From: CAIMZW01 sp037142435
GTDB lineage: Bacteria > Actinomycetota > Actinomycetes > Nanopelagicales > Nanopelagicaceae
Direction: 5' to 3'
DNA length: 31,795 bases
NCBI GenBank assembly: GCA_037142435.1
Contig: JBAXAO010000013.1
Location: 1-31,795 of the forward strand
The translations under genes were made by a program, and so were the position numbers. Position 1 is the stretch's first letter, and each line of letters starts with the position of its first letter. Of this stretch, positions 16,346-25,244 are shown in pieces. A model generated the notes under the pieces. It searched no databases. It had not been told where the DNA came from and was given only the letters and a program-made list of their open reading frames with translations.

Positions 16346-17899
16346 CTACGCCTCCTTTCCTGTTACAACACCCAAGCTCTTGGCTGACAATCCTGAAAGT
16401 GGTCTGCCCGTCGCGAAATATGGAATTCTTGAAAGCACGGTCATGATCGGCTTGGTGAAGAAGAAAACAACGACTAAGTCAACCAAAGTGGTTAGCCCCA
16501 ACGTGAACGCGAATCCGCGCACTCCGCCAACAGCAAAGAAATAGAGCAGTGTGGCTGCGATCAGAGAGACAAAGTCCGCTACAACAATGGTGTGACGTGC
16601 GCGCGCCCATCCGGCTTCAACCGCTGTGCGCAAGGTGCGACCATCGCGTACTTCATCACGCAAGCGCTCGAAATACACAATAAAGGAGTCGGCCGTGATA
16701 CCTACGGAAACGATGGCACCAGCAATACCAGCCAGCGTTAATGTGAATCCAATCCATTTTCCGAGTAGAAGGAAGGAGAGATAGGTAATTACGGATGCAA
16801 CGAGCAAAGAACCGAAGGAAACTAAACCCAGTCCCTTGTAATACAGAAGTGAATAAAGCAGAACCAATCCGATACCGATCAATCCCGCTAGCAGACCAGC
16901 ATGGAGTTGATCTGCACCAAGAGTTGGCGAAATCTGTTGAACTTCGCCCCGATCAAATGCAAGTGGCAGAGCGCCATACTTCAAGACATTGGAGAGATCT
17001 TGCGCATCTGTCTGCGTGAAGTTACCGGTGATTTGCGCATTGCCCGTGTTAATGGCTTCATTGATGCGAGGTGCCGAAACCACCAAGCCATCAAGAACAA
17101 TAGCAACCTGATTTTGTGGAGTCGCTAATTTTGTTACACGCGTTGTTAGTGCGCCAAACTTGGTTGTGCCTTCACCGTTGAAATTGAGCAGAACGTACCA
17201 ACCGCTTGCTCCCTGTTGATCAATAGCAGCTGTGGCTTTTGAAACTTGACGACCTAGAACTTCAGCAGGTGCCAAAATATATTTGGCATCGCCTGCTCGA
17301 CTGCATGAAATGGTGACGGCGTCTGCGCTATCGCCGCCTCCGCCTTGGCGATTTGCGGCTTTGGTGCAATCCAGCGCTGCAAATTTTGCATCAAGTTCAG
17401 CAGTCACTCCATTTGGATAAGTCGGAACAGTCTTTGCCGGTGAAGTTGCAGTTTTAGGTGTGGTGGCCGTACTGGTGGCTGCAGAAGTTGCATTGCCTGC
17501 GCCTTCGGCCAAAACCTGTCGAAAACGAAGTTCGGCAGTTTGTCCAACAAGTTCAACTACTCGACGTCCAGTCTCTCCCGGAACGGAAATGACGATCTGA
17601 CGATTAGTACCGCTGCCCTGGGCTGAAACTTCACTCTCGGCTACACCGAGGGAGTTAACGCGTTGGCGAATAATCGAAACCGCTTGATCAATGGCAGCGC
17701 TCGTGACTTTGCCGCCAGCGGAGACGCGCGGCTGGAGGGTAACGCTCGTGCCGCCTCGCAGATCCAAGCCAAGTTTGATCTTGGTGGCTCCCGTGAACCC
17801 AGCCAGAACGCCAAAGGCGATCACAACGAGGGCGAGTATGGCGATCGTCCGGCCGGAATGGCTCGGCGTCTTCATTGATTTAGGCGTATTGGCAGACAT
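16346..17899 (-). CDS. secD: Protein translocase subunit SecD
   Basis: SecD is the larger proton-driven accessory subunit of the Sec translocon. I place the start at the ATG at 17899 (MSANTPKSMKTPS, 517 residues), 11 bases after ruvB. A longer open frame back to 17992 would run into ruvB and adds an atypical leader. The product has an N-terminal helix, the hallmark IKLGLDLRGGTSVTLQP and a large extracytoplasmic P1 region. An Ala/Thr/Pro-rich linker lies around the ATSAATSTATTP stretch. Five C-terminal helices include GIAGAIVSVGITADSFIVYFERL. The yajC gene that normally lies between ruvB and secD in Actinobacteria is not here. Confidence 0.95.
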   Translation of the reverse strand: MSANTPKSMKTPSHSGRTIAILALVVIAFGVLAGFTGATKIKLGLDLRGGTSVTLQPRVSAGGKVTSAAIDQAVSIIRQRVNSLGVAESEVSAQGSGTNRQIVISVPGETGRRVVELVGQTAELRFRQVLAEGAGNATSAATSTATTPKTATSPAKTVPTYPNGVTAELDAKFAALDCTKAANRQGGGGDSADAVTISCSRAGDAKYILAPAEVLGRQVSKATAAIDQQGASGWYVLLNFNGEGTTKFGALTTRVTKLATPQNQVAIVLDGLVVSAPRINEAINTGNAQITGNFTQTDAQDLSNVLKYGALPLAFDRGEVQQISPTLGADQLHAGLLAGLIGIGLVLLYSLLYYKGLGLVSFGSLLVASVITYLSFLLLGKWIGFTLTLAGIAGAIVSVGITADSFIVYFERLRDEVRDGRTLRTAVEAGWARARHTIVVADFVSLIAATLLYFFAVGGVRGFAFTLGLTTLVDLVVVFFFTKPIMTVLSRIPYFATGRPLSGLSAKSLGVVTGKEA

Positions 17900-17910
17900 G
17901 GTTGGCAAGT

Positions 17911-18966
17911 CTAGGCATCTTGAGGCGGTGTGTCGAAAAGACCGGGCACATAATCGCTGCCCACCGGCGCCTTCTCTCCCAAGTGAGCCCACCCCAAGGC
18001 TGTGGCCACGCGACCACGCGGAGTGCGAGCGATAAATCCCATGCGAACCAAGAACGGCTCAGCCAAACTTTCAACGGTTTCGACCTCTTCTCCGATTGCC
18101 ATGGCCAAGGTCGAAATACCCACGGGGCCGCCTCGAAATCTGTGAATGAGAGCCTCGAGCACTGCCCGATCAAGTCGATCCAGGCCTAAGGGGTCCACTT
18201 CATACATTTCCAACGCTGCAAGTGCGTGACTTTGAGTTATTGCCCCTTGACCATGAACCTGGGCATAGTCCCGCACTCGACGCAAAAGCCGATTGGCCAC
18301 CCGCGGGGTTCCCCGAGAACGTGTGCCTATTTCGACTATGGCTTCTTCGGAGATTTCGACCCCCATCAAACCTGCGCTTCTGCGAACGATGTGGCAGAGG
18401 TCGCTATCGGCGTAAAAATCTAATTGGGCGGTGAATCCGAAACGATCACGGAGCGGACTTGGCAATAACCCTGCGCGGGTTGTTGCGCCCACTAATGTGA
18501 AATGTGGCAGTTCCAATGGAATGGCGGTGGCGCCAGCGCCTTTACCTACAATGACGTCAACTCGAAAATCCTCCATCGCCAAATACAACAATTCTTCGGC
18601 AGGTCGAGACATGCGGTGAATCTCATCGAGAAAGAGAATTTCGCCTTCGACAAGTGAAGAAAGAATCGATGCTAGGTCCCCGGCATGTTGAATCGCAGGG
18701 CCACTGGTGATTCGGATTGGTGCTGACATTTCGCTGGCAATGATCATCGCCAAGGTCGTCTTACCTAACCCAGGGGGGCCAGAGAGCAAAATATGATCTG
18801 CTGCTGAGTTTCGATTGCGAGCCGCAGAGAGAAGTAAATCTATTTGTGCTGCAACGCGCGGTTGGCCCGTAAATTCAGCTAATGACTTTGGTCGCAGCGC
18901 CAATTCATGTGCGAGTTCATCGTCTCCGGACGATTCTTCTACACGCTTTCCCTCAAAATCTGTCAT
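17911..18966 (-). CDS. ruvB: Holliday junction branch-migration DNA helicase RuvB
   Basis: RuvB is the hexameric AAA+ motor that drives branch migration with RuvA. The 351-residue product has Walker A GPPGLGKT (63-70), Walker B ILFLDEIHRM (110-119), the sensor 1 region TLVGATTRAGLL and the LRDRFGF segment with the arginine finger. The winged-helix C-terminal domain ends with GFIARTPRGRVAT. RPKSLAEFTGQ at the N-terminus is the family hallmark. It overlaps the ruvA stop by one base (TAATG), so the two are coupled. With ruvC upstream this is the complete ruvCAB cluster. Confidence 0.98.
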   Translation of the reverse strand: MTDFEGKRVEESSGDDELAHELALRPKSLAEFTGQPRVAAQIDLLLSAARNRNSAADHILLSGPPGLGKTTLAMIIASEMSAPIRITSGPAIQHAGDLASILSSLVEGEILFLDEIHRMSRPAEELLYLAMEDFRVDVIVGKGAGATAIPLELPHFTLVGATTRAGLLPSPLRDRFGFTAQLDFYADSDLCHIVRRSAGLMGVEISEEAIVEIGTRSRGTPRVANRLLRRVRDYAQVHGQGAITQSHALAALEMYEVDPLGLDRLDRAVLEALIHRFRGGPVGISTLAMAIGEEVETVESLAEPFLVRMGFIARTPRGRVATALGWAHLGEKAPVGSDYVPGLFDTPPQDA

Positions 18967-19565
18967 TAGCCGTTACCTCGGATCTGCAAAGCTCTGCGAA
19001 GGAGTGCAGGGATATCTGACGAGTCGAGGCCATTGGAAATTTCAGTCGCAATTTGATCGAGGGCATCATTGGACTCGCGCTGAGTGAATCCCAAGTTAGT
19101 GAGAGCGCCTTCAATCTGCGTTCGCCACGGTGAAATCCCTAAGCGTTTTGAAGCAAGACCATTAAGGTCACCAACTTTTTCGCGTAACTCCAAAACTAAA
19201 CGGGCCGCACCCTTCTTACCCAATCCCGGGATTCGCTCTAGGTAGGCAAGTTCACCGTGCGCGATGGCACTTGTAAGTTCGGGTGCGTCATAAACGCCAA
19301 GGGCAGACTGAGCAACTTTTGGTCCAATGCCAGAGACGGTCTGCAAAAGTTCAAAAAGTTCTTTATCTCCCGCAGTTTCAAACCCGAACAGAGTTAGAGC
19401 ATCTTCGCGAACGAGCAAGGTTGTGTGCAGCGAAACGAAAGTTCCGACAACGAGAGAGGCTGCATACCGAGGAGAGAGAAAGACTTGCAGGCCGACTCCC
19501 CCGACTTCAACCACAGCAAAATTCAGTGAAGTAGATTTAACGGTTCCACTAAGGGAGGAAATCAT
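18966..19565 (-). CDS. ruvA: Holliday junction branch-migration protein RuvA
   Basis: RuvA is the tetrameric junction-binding partner of RuvB. The 199-residue product is the usual length. The N-terminal OB-fold starts MISSLSGTVKSTSLNFAVVE. Two helix-hairpin-helix motifs follow: LLQTVSGIGPKVAQSAL and YLERIPGLGKKGAARLVLEL. The small C-terminal UBA-like domain that contacts RuvB is present (about 150-199, NLGFTQRESNDALDQI). It overlaps ruvC by 4 bases and ruvB by 1. Confidence 0.97.
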   Translation of the reverse strand: MISSLSGTVKSTSLNFAVVEVGGVGLQVFLSPRYAASLVVGTFVSLHTTLLVREDALTLFGFETAGDKELFELLQTVSGIGPKVAQSALGVYDAPELTSAIAHGELAYLERIPGLGKKGAARLVLELREKVGDLNGLASKRLGISPWRTQIEGALTNLGFTQRESNDALDQIATEISNGLDSSDIPALLRRALQIRGNG

Positions 19566-20101
19566 TTCGCCACCAACTTCTTCAAGCGCGCCTTCTCTTT
19601 GACAAGAGCAGCCTCGCGGCGCATATCACCAGATCCACGCCAGTGGTGACAAATCGCCAATGCCAGCGCATCTGTGCTATCTACAGGCTTAGGAATTTCA
19701 TCAAGATTGAGAAGTCGCTGCACCATCTGAGCGATTTGTTTTTTATCAGCACGTCCCGATCCAGTTATAGCCGCCTTGACCTCTGTAGGTGTGTGCATGA
19801 CAACTGGCAGACCAGCACGTGCTGCAATTAAGAGTGCGACGCCGGCTGCCTGCCCGGTGGCCATCGCGGTTTTGACGTTGAGTTGAGAAAAGACGCGCTC
19901 TACTGCGATCACATCCGGCTTGAATTTCGCGACCCACTCGAGGATCTGTGTCTCAAGTTCGAGCAAGCGGAGCTCTAATGGTAAGTCTGGAGAAGTTTTG
20001 ATAACCCCCACACCTACCATGACAAGATTTTGGGCTCCGGCCTTATCTACTATTCCAATTCCACAACGTGTGAGACCAGGATCAATGCCAAGTACTCGCA
20101 T
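19562..20101 (-). CDS. ruvC: Crossover junction endodeoxyribonuclease RuvC
   Basis: RuvC is the homodimeric resolvase that nicks Holliday junctions brought to it by RuvAB. The 179-residue protein keeps the four catalytic acids: Asp7 in VLGIDPGLTRCG, Glu68 in VIAVERVF, and Asp141 and Asp144 in DSTDALALAICHH. A good ribosome site, GAGGGG (minus strand of 20107-20112), lies 5 bases before the ATG. The 85-base gap from yebC is the longest spacer in this stretch, so ruvCAB may have its own promoter. Confidence 0.97.
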   Translation of the reverse strand: MRVLGIDPGLTRCGIGIVDKAGAQNLVMVGVGVIKTSPDLPLELRLLELETQILEWVAKFKPDVIAVERVFSQLNVKTAMATGQAAGVALLIAARAGLPVVMHTPTEVKAAITGSGRADKKQIAQMVQRLLNLDEIPKPVDSTDALALAICHHWRGSGDMRREAALVKEKARLKKLVAK

Positions 20102-20186
20102 CGATACCCCTCACCTTCATCTCATTCGAATCGCTATTTTTGAGCAATTCGCACTAACGACGAGCCTAGCGAGTGTGTCTTCAGGG
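20102..20186 (-). promoter_or_regulatory. yebC-ruvC spacer, possible ruvCAB promoter
   Basis: This 85-base spacer sits in an otherwise tightly packed run. On the minus strand TTGCTC and TGAGAT are 17 bases apart and could be -35/-10 boxes, but the match to consensus is poor. No SOS (LexA) operator was recognised. Only the GAGGGG ribosome site next to ruvC is clear. Confidence 0.3.
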
Positions 20187-20942
20187 TTACCCGAGGCTCG
20201 CCATTACTTCGTCAGAGACATCAAAATTGCCGTAAACATTCTGAACATCGTCGAGTTCTTCAATCGCATCAATAAGTTTGAAAACTTTTTCGGCCGCCTC
20301 GGCATCTAAAGGAACGGAAACCGAAGGAAGGAAGGAACTATCGGCCGATTCGTAATCGATGCCGCCAGTTTGCAACGAAGTTCGCACAGCGACAAGATCC
20401 GATGGCGAACAAACGACTTCAAAAGAGTCCCCAAGGTCATTTACTTCTTCGGCGCCAGCATCAAGAACGGTTTCCAAAATTCGATCTTCAGTGACAGTGG
20501 CATCCGCTTTCGCCACAATTATGACGCCTTTGCGATTAAACATGTAGGAGACGCTGCCTGGGTCGGCCATGCTTCCACCATTTCGAGTTACGGCTACGCG
20601 AACTTCAGAGGCAGCTCGATTGCGGCTGTCAGTTAAGCATTCGATCATCAAGGCAACACCATTGGGACCGTAACCTTCGTACATAATTGTTTGCCAGTCA
20701 GCACCGCCAGATTCGAGTCCGGCACCACGCTTTATTGCTCGCTCGATGTTGTCAGCAGGCATCGAATTCTTTTTCGCTTTGGCGATCGCATCGAAAAGCG
20801 TCGGGTTGCCAATGACGTCGGCACCACCGGCGCGAGCAGAGACTTCAATCGCTTTAATCAGCTTTGCAAAATTCTTGGCGCGACGTGAATCGATAATCGC
20901 CTTTTTATGCTTGGTCGTTGCCCACTTGGAATGGCCTGACAT
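20187..20942 (-). CDS. yebC: YebC/TACO1 family translation-associated or regulatory protein
   Basis: The 251-residue protein belongs to the YebC/PmpR/TACO1 family, whose members act on transcription or on translation of proline-rich stretches. It starts MSGHSKWATTKHKKAIIDSR, the family's invariant N-terminus. It continues with NIERAIKRGAG, IMYEGYGPNGVALMIE and GGSMADPGSVSYMFNRKG, all conserved. It follows pdxT by 10 bases and precedes ruvC, the usual actinobacterial context (Rv2603c). Confidence 0.96.
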   Translation of the reverse strand: MSGHSKWATTKHKKAIIDSRRAKNFAKLIKAIEVSARAGGADVIGNPTLFDAIAKAKKNSMPADNIERAIKRGAGLESGGADWQTIMYEGYGPNGVALMIECLTDSRNRAASEVRVAVTRNGGSMADPGSVSYMFNRKGVIIVAKADATVTEDRILETVLDAGAEEVNDLGDSFEVVCSPSDLVAVRTSLQTGGIDYESADSSFLPSVSVPLDAEAAEKVFKLIDAIEELDDVQNVYGNFDVSDEVMASLG

Positions 20943-20952
20943 TTCTAACCCC

Positions 20953-21564
20953 TTATTTTCCTACAAGCAGATTCTGGCAAACCTGCTGAACAAAGTACCG
21001 ATGCACCCGATTATCCCCTGAAATCTCAGGGTGGAAAGAGGTAGCCAGCAGCTGACCCTGCCTTACCGCAACGGGATGAAGCAACTCATCTTGAGCAACA
21101 GTGGCTAAAACTTCCACATTTGGGCCAATTTCTTCAACCCACGGTGCTCTAATGAAGACTCCCTTGACAGCCCCGCCATCAATCCCCACGAAATCGATAT
21201 CCATTTCAAAGGAATCAATTTGACGTCCGAAGGCATTACGTCTGACGGTCATGTCTATCCCGCCAAAAGTCTCTTGACCTCGAGCAGCGTCAACTATCCG
21301 GTTGGCGAGCAGAATCATTCCTGCGCAGGATCCGTAAACCGGCATTCCTGAAGAAATTCTTTTCTGAAGCAAGTCGAAGAGATCGAAACTTCGAGCAAGT
21401 TTGGCAATAGTCGTGGATTCACCGCCAGGCAGGATTAAAGCATCAACTGCAGAGATTTCAGAAGCATGCCTAATAGCAGTGGCCTCAATGTCGAGATCAA
21501 GTGATTCTAAAGCCGCAATGTGCTCTCGAAAATCGCCTTGCAGGGCAAGGACGCCAATCTTCAT
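20953..21564 (-). CDS. pdxT: Pyridoxal 5'-phosphate synthase glutaminase subunit PdxT
   Basis: PdxT releases ammonia from glutamine and feeds it to PdxS for vitamin B6 synthesis. The 203 residues form a class I glutaminase. GVLALQGDFREHIAAL is the N-terminus, LILPGGEST (43-51) the oxyanion region and YGSCAGM (77-83) holds the nucleophile Cys80. His178 and Glu180 in SFHPEIS complete the triad. Its start overlaps the pdxS stop by one base (TAATG), giving the coupled pdxST pair. Confidence 0.97.
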   Translation of the reverse strand: MKIGVLALQGDFREHIAALESLDLDIEATAIRHASEISAVDALILPGGESTTIAKLARSFDLFDLLQKRISSGMPVYGSCAGMILLANRIVDAARGQETFGGIDMTVRRNAFGRQIDSFEMDIDFVGIDGGAVKGVFIRAPWVEEIGPNVEVLATVAQDELLHPVAVRQGQLLATSFHPEISGDNRVHRYFVQQVCQNLLVGK

Positions 21565-22463
21565 TACCAGCCTCGCTCGGCCAATCGATGAGGAACAGGA
21601 ATATCTGCAACATTGATTCCGACCATTGCATCCCCAAGACCTCGGGAGACATCGGCAACAACTTTTGCGTCAGTGAAATAGGTGACAGCTTTAACGCACG
21701 CTGCTGCTCGCTTGGCTGGGTCTCCAGATTTGAAAATTCCGGAACCAACAAACACACCGTCTGCACCGAGCTGCATCATCATGGCTGCATCTGCGGGAGT
21801 TGCGATTCCACCTGCTGTGAAAAGTACGACCGGAAGTTTGCCAGTGCTTGCAACTTCTTTAACGAGGTCGTATGGCGCCTGAAGTTCCTTTGCGGCTACA
21901 TACAGTTCATCTTCGCGCATTGAGGAAAGACGGCGAATTTCGCCGCTGATCTTGCGCATATGTGTGGTGGCGTTTGATACATCGCCAGTACCGGCTTCGC
22001 CTTTAGAGCGGATCATTGCCGCACCTTCATTTATGCGGCGAAGCGCTTCGCCGAGATTTGTTGCACCGCACACAAACGGGATCGTGAATTTCCACTTATC
22101 AATATGATTTTCATAGTCAGCCGGAGTCAATACTTCGGATTCATCGATGTAATCCACACCGAGACTTTCTAAGATTTGGGCTTCAACGAAATGTCCGATG
22201 CGAGCCTTGGCCATTACGGGAATGGATACCGCAGCCTGAATCTTTTCGATCATGTCTGGGTCCGACATGCGCGAAACGCCGCCTTGAGCGCGGATGTCGG
22301 CCGGAACGCGTTCTAGGGCCATAACTGCAACAGCGCCAGCGTCTTCGGCAATCTTTGCTTGCTCGACGTTAACAACATCCATAATGACGCCACCCTTGAG
22401 CATCTCTGCCATTCCGCGCTTTACGCGAGCGGTACCGACTGAATGCGAGGTGTTCTCGGCCAT
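21564..22463 (-). CDS. pdxS: Pyridoxal 5'-phosphate synthase lyase subunit PdxS
   Basis: PdxS builds PLP from ribose 5-phosphate, glyceraldehyde 3-phosphate and PdxT-derived ammonia. The 299-residue TIM barrel is strongly conserved. GGVIMDVVNVEQA holds the catalytic Asp29, PVMAKARIGHF the Schiff-base Lys86 and IRSKGEAGTG the second lysine at 154. An AGGAG ribosome site lies 6 bases before the ATG (minus strand of 22470-22474). A 60-base spacer separates it from the DUF3048 gene and probably carries the pdxST promoter. Confidence 0.98.
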   Translation of the reverse strand: MAENTSHSVGTARVKRGMAEMLKGGVIMDVVNVEQAKIAEDAGAVAVMALERVPADIRAQGGVSRMSDPDMIEKIQAAVSIPVMAKARIGHFVEAQILESLGVDYIDESEVLTPADYENHIDKWKFTIPFVCGATNLGEALRRINEGAAMIRSKGEAGTGDVSNATTHMRKISGEIRRLSSMREDELYVAAKELQAPYDLVKEVASTGKLPVVLFTAGGIATPADAAMMMQLGADGVFVGSGIFKSGDPAKRAAACVKAVTYFTDAKVVADVSRGLGDAMVGINVADIPVPHRLAERGW

Positions 22464-22523
22464 GACAATCTCCTAAATTCTTAATCTGACAGTGAAAGCG
22501 CCAGCTGGTTCGAAGCGCTCAGT

Positions 22524-23567
22524 CTACTTAGTTGGCGCAGCCTTCGCGCTCGCTGAAGCCGGATAGGTAAATATAGGCTCTTGATCGGTCAACATCACCC
22601 AAATTTGACCGGTATTGAGATTGGCAGCGCTGCCGTCGGCCAAGGTCCACGTGGTCCCACTGGTTGAGTTGGGCCGAGTCCAATTGATGGGTATCGCTTT
22701 TCCATCGCGTAATAAGTAGCCCGTACCTATACCTACCGTGTTGCTGAAGGGGGTAATACCACCTTCGCGATCGCGGTATTCAGAGTTGGTGATGGAGACG
22801 TTTTGGATAATGATGGTGGGCGATCCCAAAGTTTGCCCTGAGGCCGATACATCTAGGTGTCCGTCGTGAGAAAGCAACCAACGGGATTCACTGACCGACC
22901 AAGTCGCTTCGTAATCCGCGGCCGGCCATTTCACCTTCATGCCAGTGATTGATGTTCCAAAATTACCAATCGCTCCAAAAGTGAAGCCAATGGGCTTGAT
23001 CGTGTCAATTTGAGCATTGTCCTTGTTGATCGCCTTGTCCATGAGATCGGCCGCTCTCAGAATCAAATTTGTAGGAGCTGAACGAGAAGGATCACGATAG
23101 TAAATTTGAGAAGAGTTTCTATCGGCTGAAAGGTTTACCAAATTGGCGGCGGTGATCTTGGGATAGAACTTAGATTGTGCCCCGCTGAAGGCGAATCCAA
23201 CTCGACCATATTGAGCGAGGATGTCGAGGTCAGAGATTCGGGCCGAACGCACCGGCCCGACATTTGTCGGTGGTTGTTGAGTAAATATGGCAGCAAGCCT
23301 TGTTAGCCCACCTTCCACTTGTTCCACATAAACAACGTCTGCGAATTCCAATCCAATTTGTGGATGCGCTGACCGAGTGTCATCGATCTTGACAGCGAGA
23401 ACTCGTGAATTAATGCCCGGCAATCCCGTCAGAACATTCTTCTCGGTGGGAGCGGATACTTGGGACTTACCAGGAGTAGGGCTTTCGGTCGGATTATTAG
23501 ATGTTCCACATCCAGTTAGTGTCAGGAGCGAGATCAAACTTATAAAAGTCGCAGCTTTTTTCTTCAC
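22524..23567 (-). CDS. DUF3048 (YerB-like) lipoprotein
   Basis: The 347-residue predicted lipoprotein has a signal peptide ending in a TLTGC lipobox (Cys at about 20) and a Ser/Thr/Pro-rich linker. The DUF3048 N-terminal domain includes VLAVKIDDTRSAHPQIGLE, ADVVYVEQVEGGLTRLAAIF and NVGPVRSARISDLDILAQYG. A C-terminal DUF3048_C part ends GQIWVMLTDQEPIFTY. The family is envelope-associated and its biochemical role is not known. The ATG overlaps the LemA-like gene's stop by 4 bases, so the two are coupled. Confidence 0.9.
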   Translation of the reverse strand: MKKKAATFISLISLLTLTGCGTSNNPTESPTPGKSQVSAPTEKNVLTGLPGINSRVLAVKIDDTRSAHPQIGLEFADVVYVEQVEGGLTRLAAIFTQQPPTNVGPVRSARISDLDILAQYGRVGFAFSGAQSKFYPKITAANLVNLSADRNSSQIYYRDPSRSAPTNLILRAADLMDKAINKDNAQIDTIKPIGFTFGAIGNFGTSITGMKVKWPAADYEATWSVSESRWLLSHDGHLDVSASGQTLGSPTIIIQNVSITNSEYRDREGGITPFSNTVGIGTGYLLRDGKAIPINWTRPNSTSGTTWTLADGSAANLNTGQIWVMLTDQEPIFTYPASASAKAAPTK

Positions 23568-24070
23568 AGCACATCATCCTCAAAGGCGTAATGAACGGGA
23601 AGCGGCGCATGCCCAGCGAGTCGAAACACCCGGAACACAACCTTTGAACGCAAATTACGGACAGCGTTTACAGCCTCTAGGTGGATATTGATAGACATCT
23701 TTATTTTGTCTGTAATCGATTCAAGCTCAGCTAGCGAGCTAAGAGCAATTGTGCCGGTCACGTCCTGTGAATCACTTTGAAGAAGACGTAATGATTCGGA
23801 AAGCGAACTTTCAGCTTCACTTCGCTCGATAATGGTTGCTTCTCTTGCTTGGAAAGCAGAACTTGCGAGCAGTAAATATGTGGCTGGATCAAGATTAGAT
23901 TTATGAGCAATATCCAGTGCGATAGCAGCTCGACGTTGCAACAAGGCATCTAAATGTTCCCAAGAAGTTTCAACTCGATGATGTAAACGATCCAAACGTG
24001 TCGCGGAAAAAGACAAGTACCAAGCCAAGATGAGCGCAACAATGATTACGAGAAAGATGCTTTTAGTCAT
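23564..24070 (-). CDS. LemA-like membrane protein (Rv2609c N-terminal type)
   Basis: The 168-residue protein has one N-terminal membrane helix (MTKSIFLVIIVALILAWYLS) and a long helical extracellular or cytosolic part. RLDRLHHRVETSWEHLDALL followed by QRRAAIAL resembles the LemA helical repeat. The end, FRLAGHAPLPVHYAFEDD, matches my memory of the actinobacterial protein next to PimA (Rv2609c), which also carries a Nudix part. No Nudix box is present here. I choose the ATG at 24070, which puts the membrane helix at the very N-terminus and overlaps pimA by 8 bases. A GTG at 24094 would add 8 residues. Function is unknown. Confidence 0.78.
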   Translation of the reverse strand: MTKSIFLVIIVALILAWYLSFSATRLDRLHHRVETSWEHLDALLQRRAAIALDIAHKSNLDPATYLLLASSAFQAREATIIERSEAESSLSESLRLLQSDSQDVTGTIALSSLAELESITDKIKMSINIHLEAVNAVRNLRSKVVFRVFRLAGHAPLPVHYAFEDDVL

Positions 24071-25244
24071 TGGATTTAAACCTATTCCAGACACGATTGT
24101 CAGAACTCAGCCCGACTTTGCTATTTCCAACTTGCACCATTTCATACACATCCAATATCTGCTCTGCGACGTTGCTCCAATCATATTTGTGCGACTGCGC
24201 TAGACCGTTTGTCGCAAGCAAGTGTCTGCGGTCCGGATCGCCCAGCAAATTCACCAGTTTTTCGCCAAGATCTCGCGAGTCCTCAGAGATGAATAGTGCG
24301 CCGAACTCGCCAAAATTTAACAATTGCGAAAAGGCTGGAATGTCGCTGGCCAGGATCGCCGTGCCAGACGCCATCGCTTCAGTAAGGATTATTCCAAAAG
24401 ACTCTCCACCCGTGTTGGGGGCGATGTATGCGTCAATGGAATGAAAAAATTTAACCTTATCTTCTTCGCTTAACTTTCCTAAGAAAGTAAGCCGGGAGTG
24501 AAGTGACGGGTTAATCCTCCTTAAAAATTCGTTCTTATCCCCGGGGCCAGCTATCAATACTTTGAGGTCCGGAAATTTCTTTATGGTTGCTGGCAGAGCT
24601 GCAATGAGAACTTCCAAACCTTTACGAGGTTCGTCAAAACGGCCAATGAATCCAATACTCGGACTGCCCGACCAATTGGGGTTCTTCTCTTCAACTTCAA
24701 ATTTTGAAGTGTCTAGACCATTGGGGATTACAACTGCTTCGGTCTGGAAATGATCCTTGAGGGTTTGGCGAGCCATCTCGCTAACGGCAATACGCGCTGT
24801 TAACTTCTCTAACACCGGCTCCAATATGGGTCCGACCGCAGTTATGGCTTTCTGTTTTGCAGATGCCGCGTGGAAAGTGCCGACCATCGGACCATCTGCT
24901 GCCCAACAGGCAAGAAGTGAGAGCGATGGGATTGCCGGCTCATGTAAGTGCAATAAATCAAAATTGCCAGCCGATATCCATTGCCGAACGCGCGATGATG
25001 CCACTGGGCCAAAGAGAATTCGAGCCACTGCCCCGTTGTACGGGATTGAAACTGGCCGGCCGGCTGAGACTAGCCATGGCTCAGAAATTTGCGAATCATC
25101 ACTGACAGGGGCAAAAACTGAAACATCGTGTCCGGCACGAATAAGGAATTCTGCTAGCTCTTTTATATGGATTTGAACGCCACCAGGCGTGTCCCAGCCA
25201 TAGGGACAGACCATCCCAATCTTCAAGCTTTTGGACGTTTTCAT
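24063..25244 (-). CDS. pimA: Phosphatidyl-myo-inositol mannosyltransferase PimA
   Basis: This 393-residue GT4 (GT-B fold) glycosyltransferase should transfer mannose from GDP-mannose to phosphatidylinositol at the inner face of the membrane. The N-terminus KIGMVCPYGWDTPGGVQIHI is the typical PimA start with the GGVQ acceptor loop. The C-terminal nucleotide-sugar domain has SIGFIGRFDEPRKGLEVLIA and TGGESFGIILTEAMASG with the E-x7-E motif. The gene order pgsA-patA-pimA is the conserved phosphatidylinositol mannoside cluster. It overlaps the acyltransferase gene by 4 bases. Confidence 0.94.
   Translation of the reverse strand: MKTSKSLKIGMVCPYGWDTPGGVQIHIKELAEFLIRAGHDVSVFAPVSDDSQISEPWLVSAGRPVSIPYNGAVARILFGPVASSRVRQWISAGNFDLLHLHEPAIPSLSLLACWAADGPMVGTFHAASAKQKAITAVGPILEPVLEKLTARIAVSEMARQTLKDHFQTEAVVIPNGLDTSKFEVEEKNPNWSGSPSIGFIGRFDEPRKGLEVLIAALPATIKKFPDLKVLIAGPGDKNEFLRRINPSLHSRLTFLGKLSEEDKVKFFHSIDAYIAPNTGGESFGIILTEAMASGTAILASDIPAFSQLLNFGEFGALFISEDSRDLGEKLVNLLGDPDRRHLLATNGLAQSHKYDWSNVAEQILDVYEMVQVGNSKVGLSSDNRVWNRFKSND

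Noticed and set aside
17900..17992. 31-residue extension of SecD into ruvB
   Set aside because: It overlaps the conserved end of ruvB, and the leader does not look like a SecD N-terminus. The ATG at 17899 gives the usual length and position.
22497..22519. AGCGC/GCGCT inverted repeat between the DUF3048 gene and pdxS as a terminator
   Set aside because: The stem is only 5 base pairs with a 13-base loop and no T-run in the direction of transcription.
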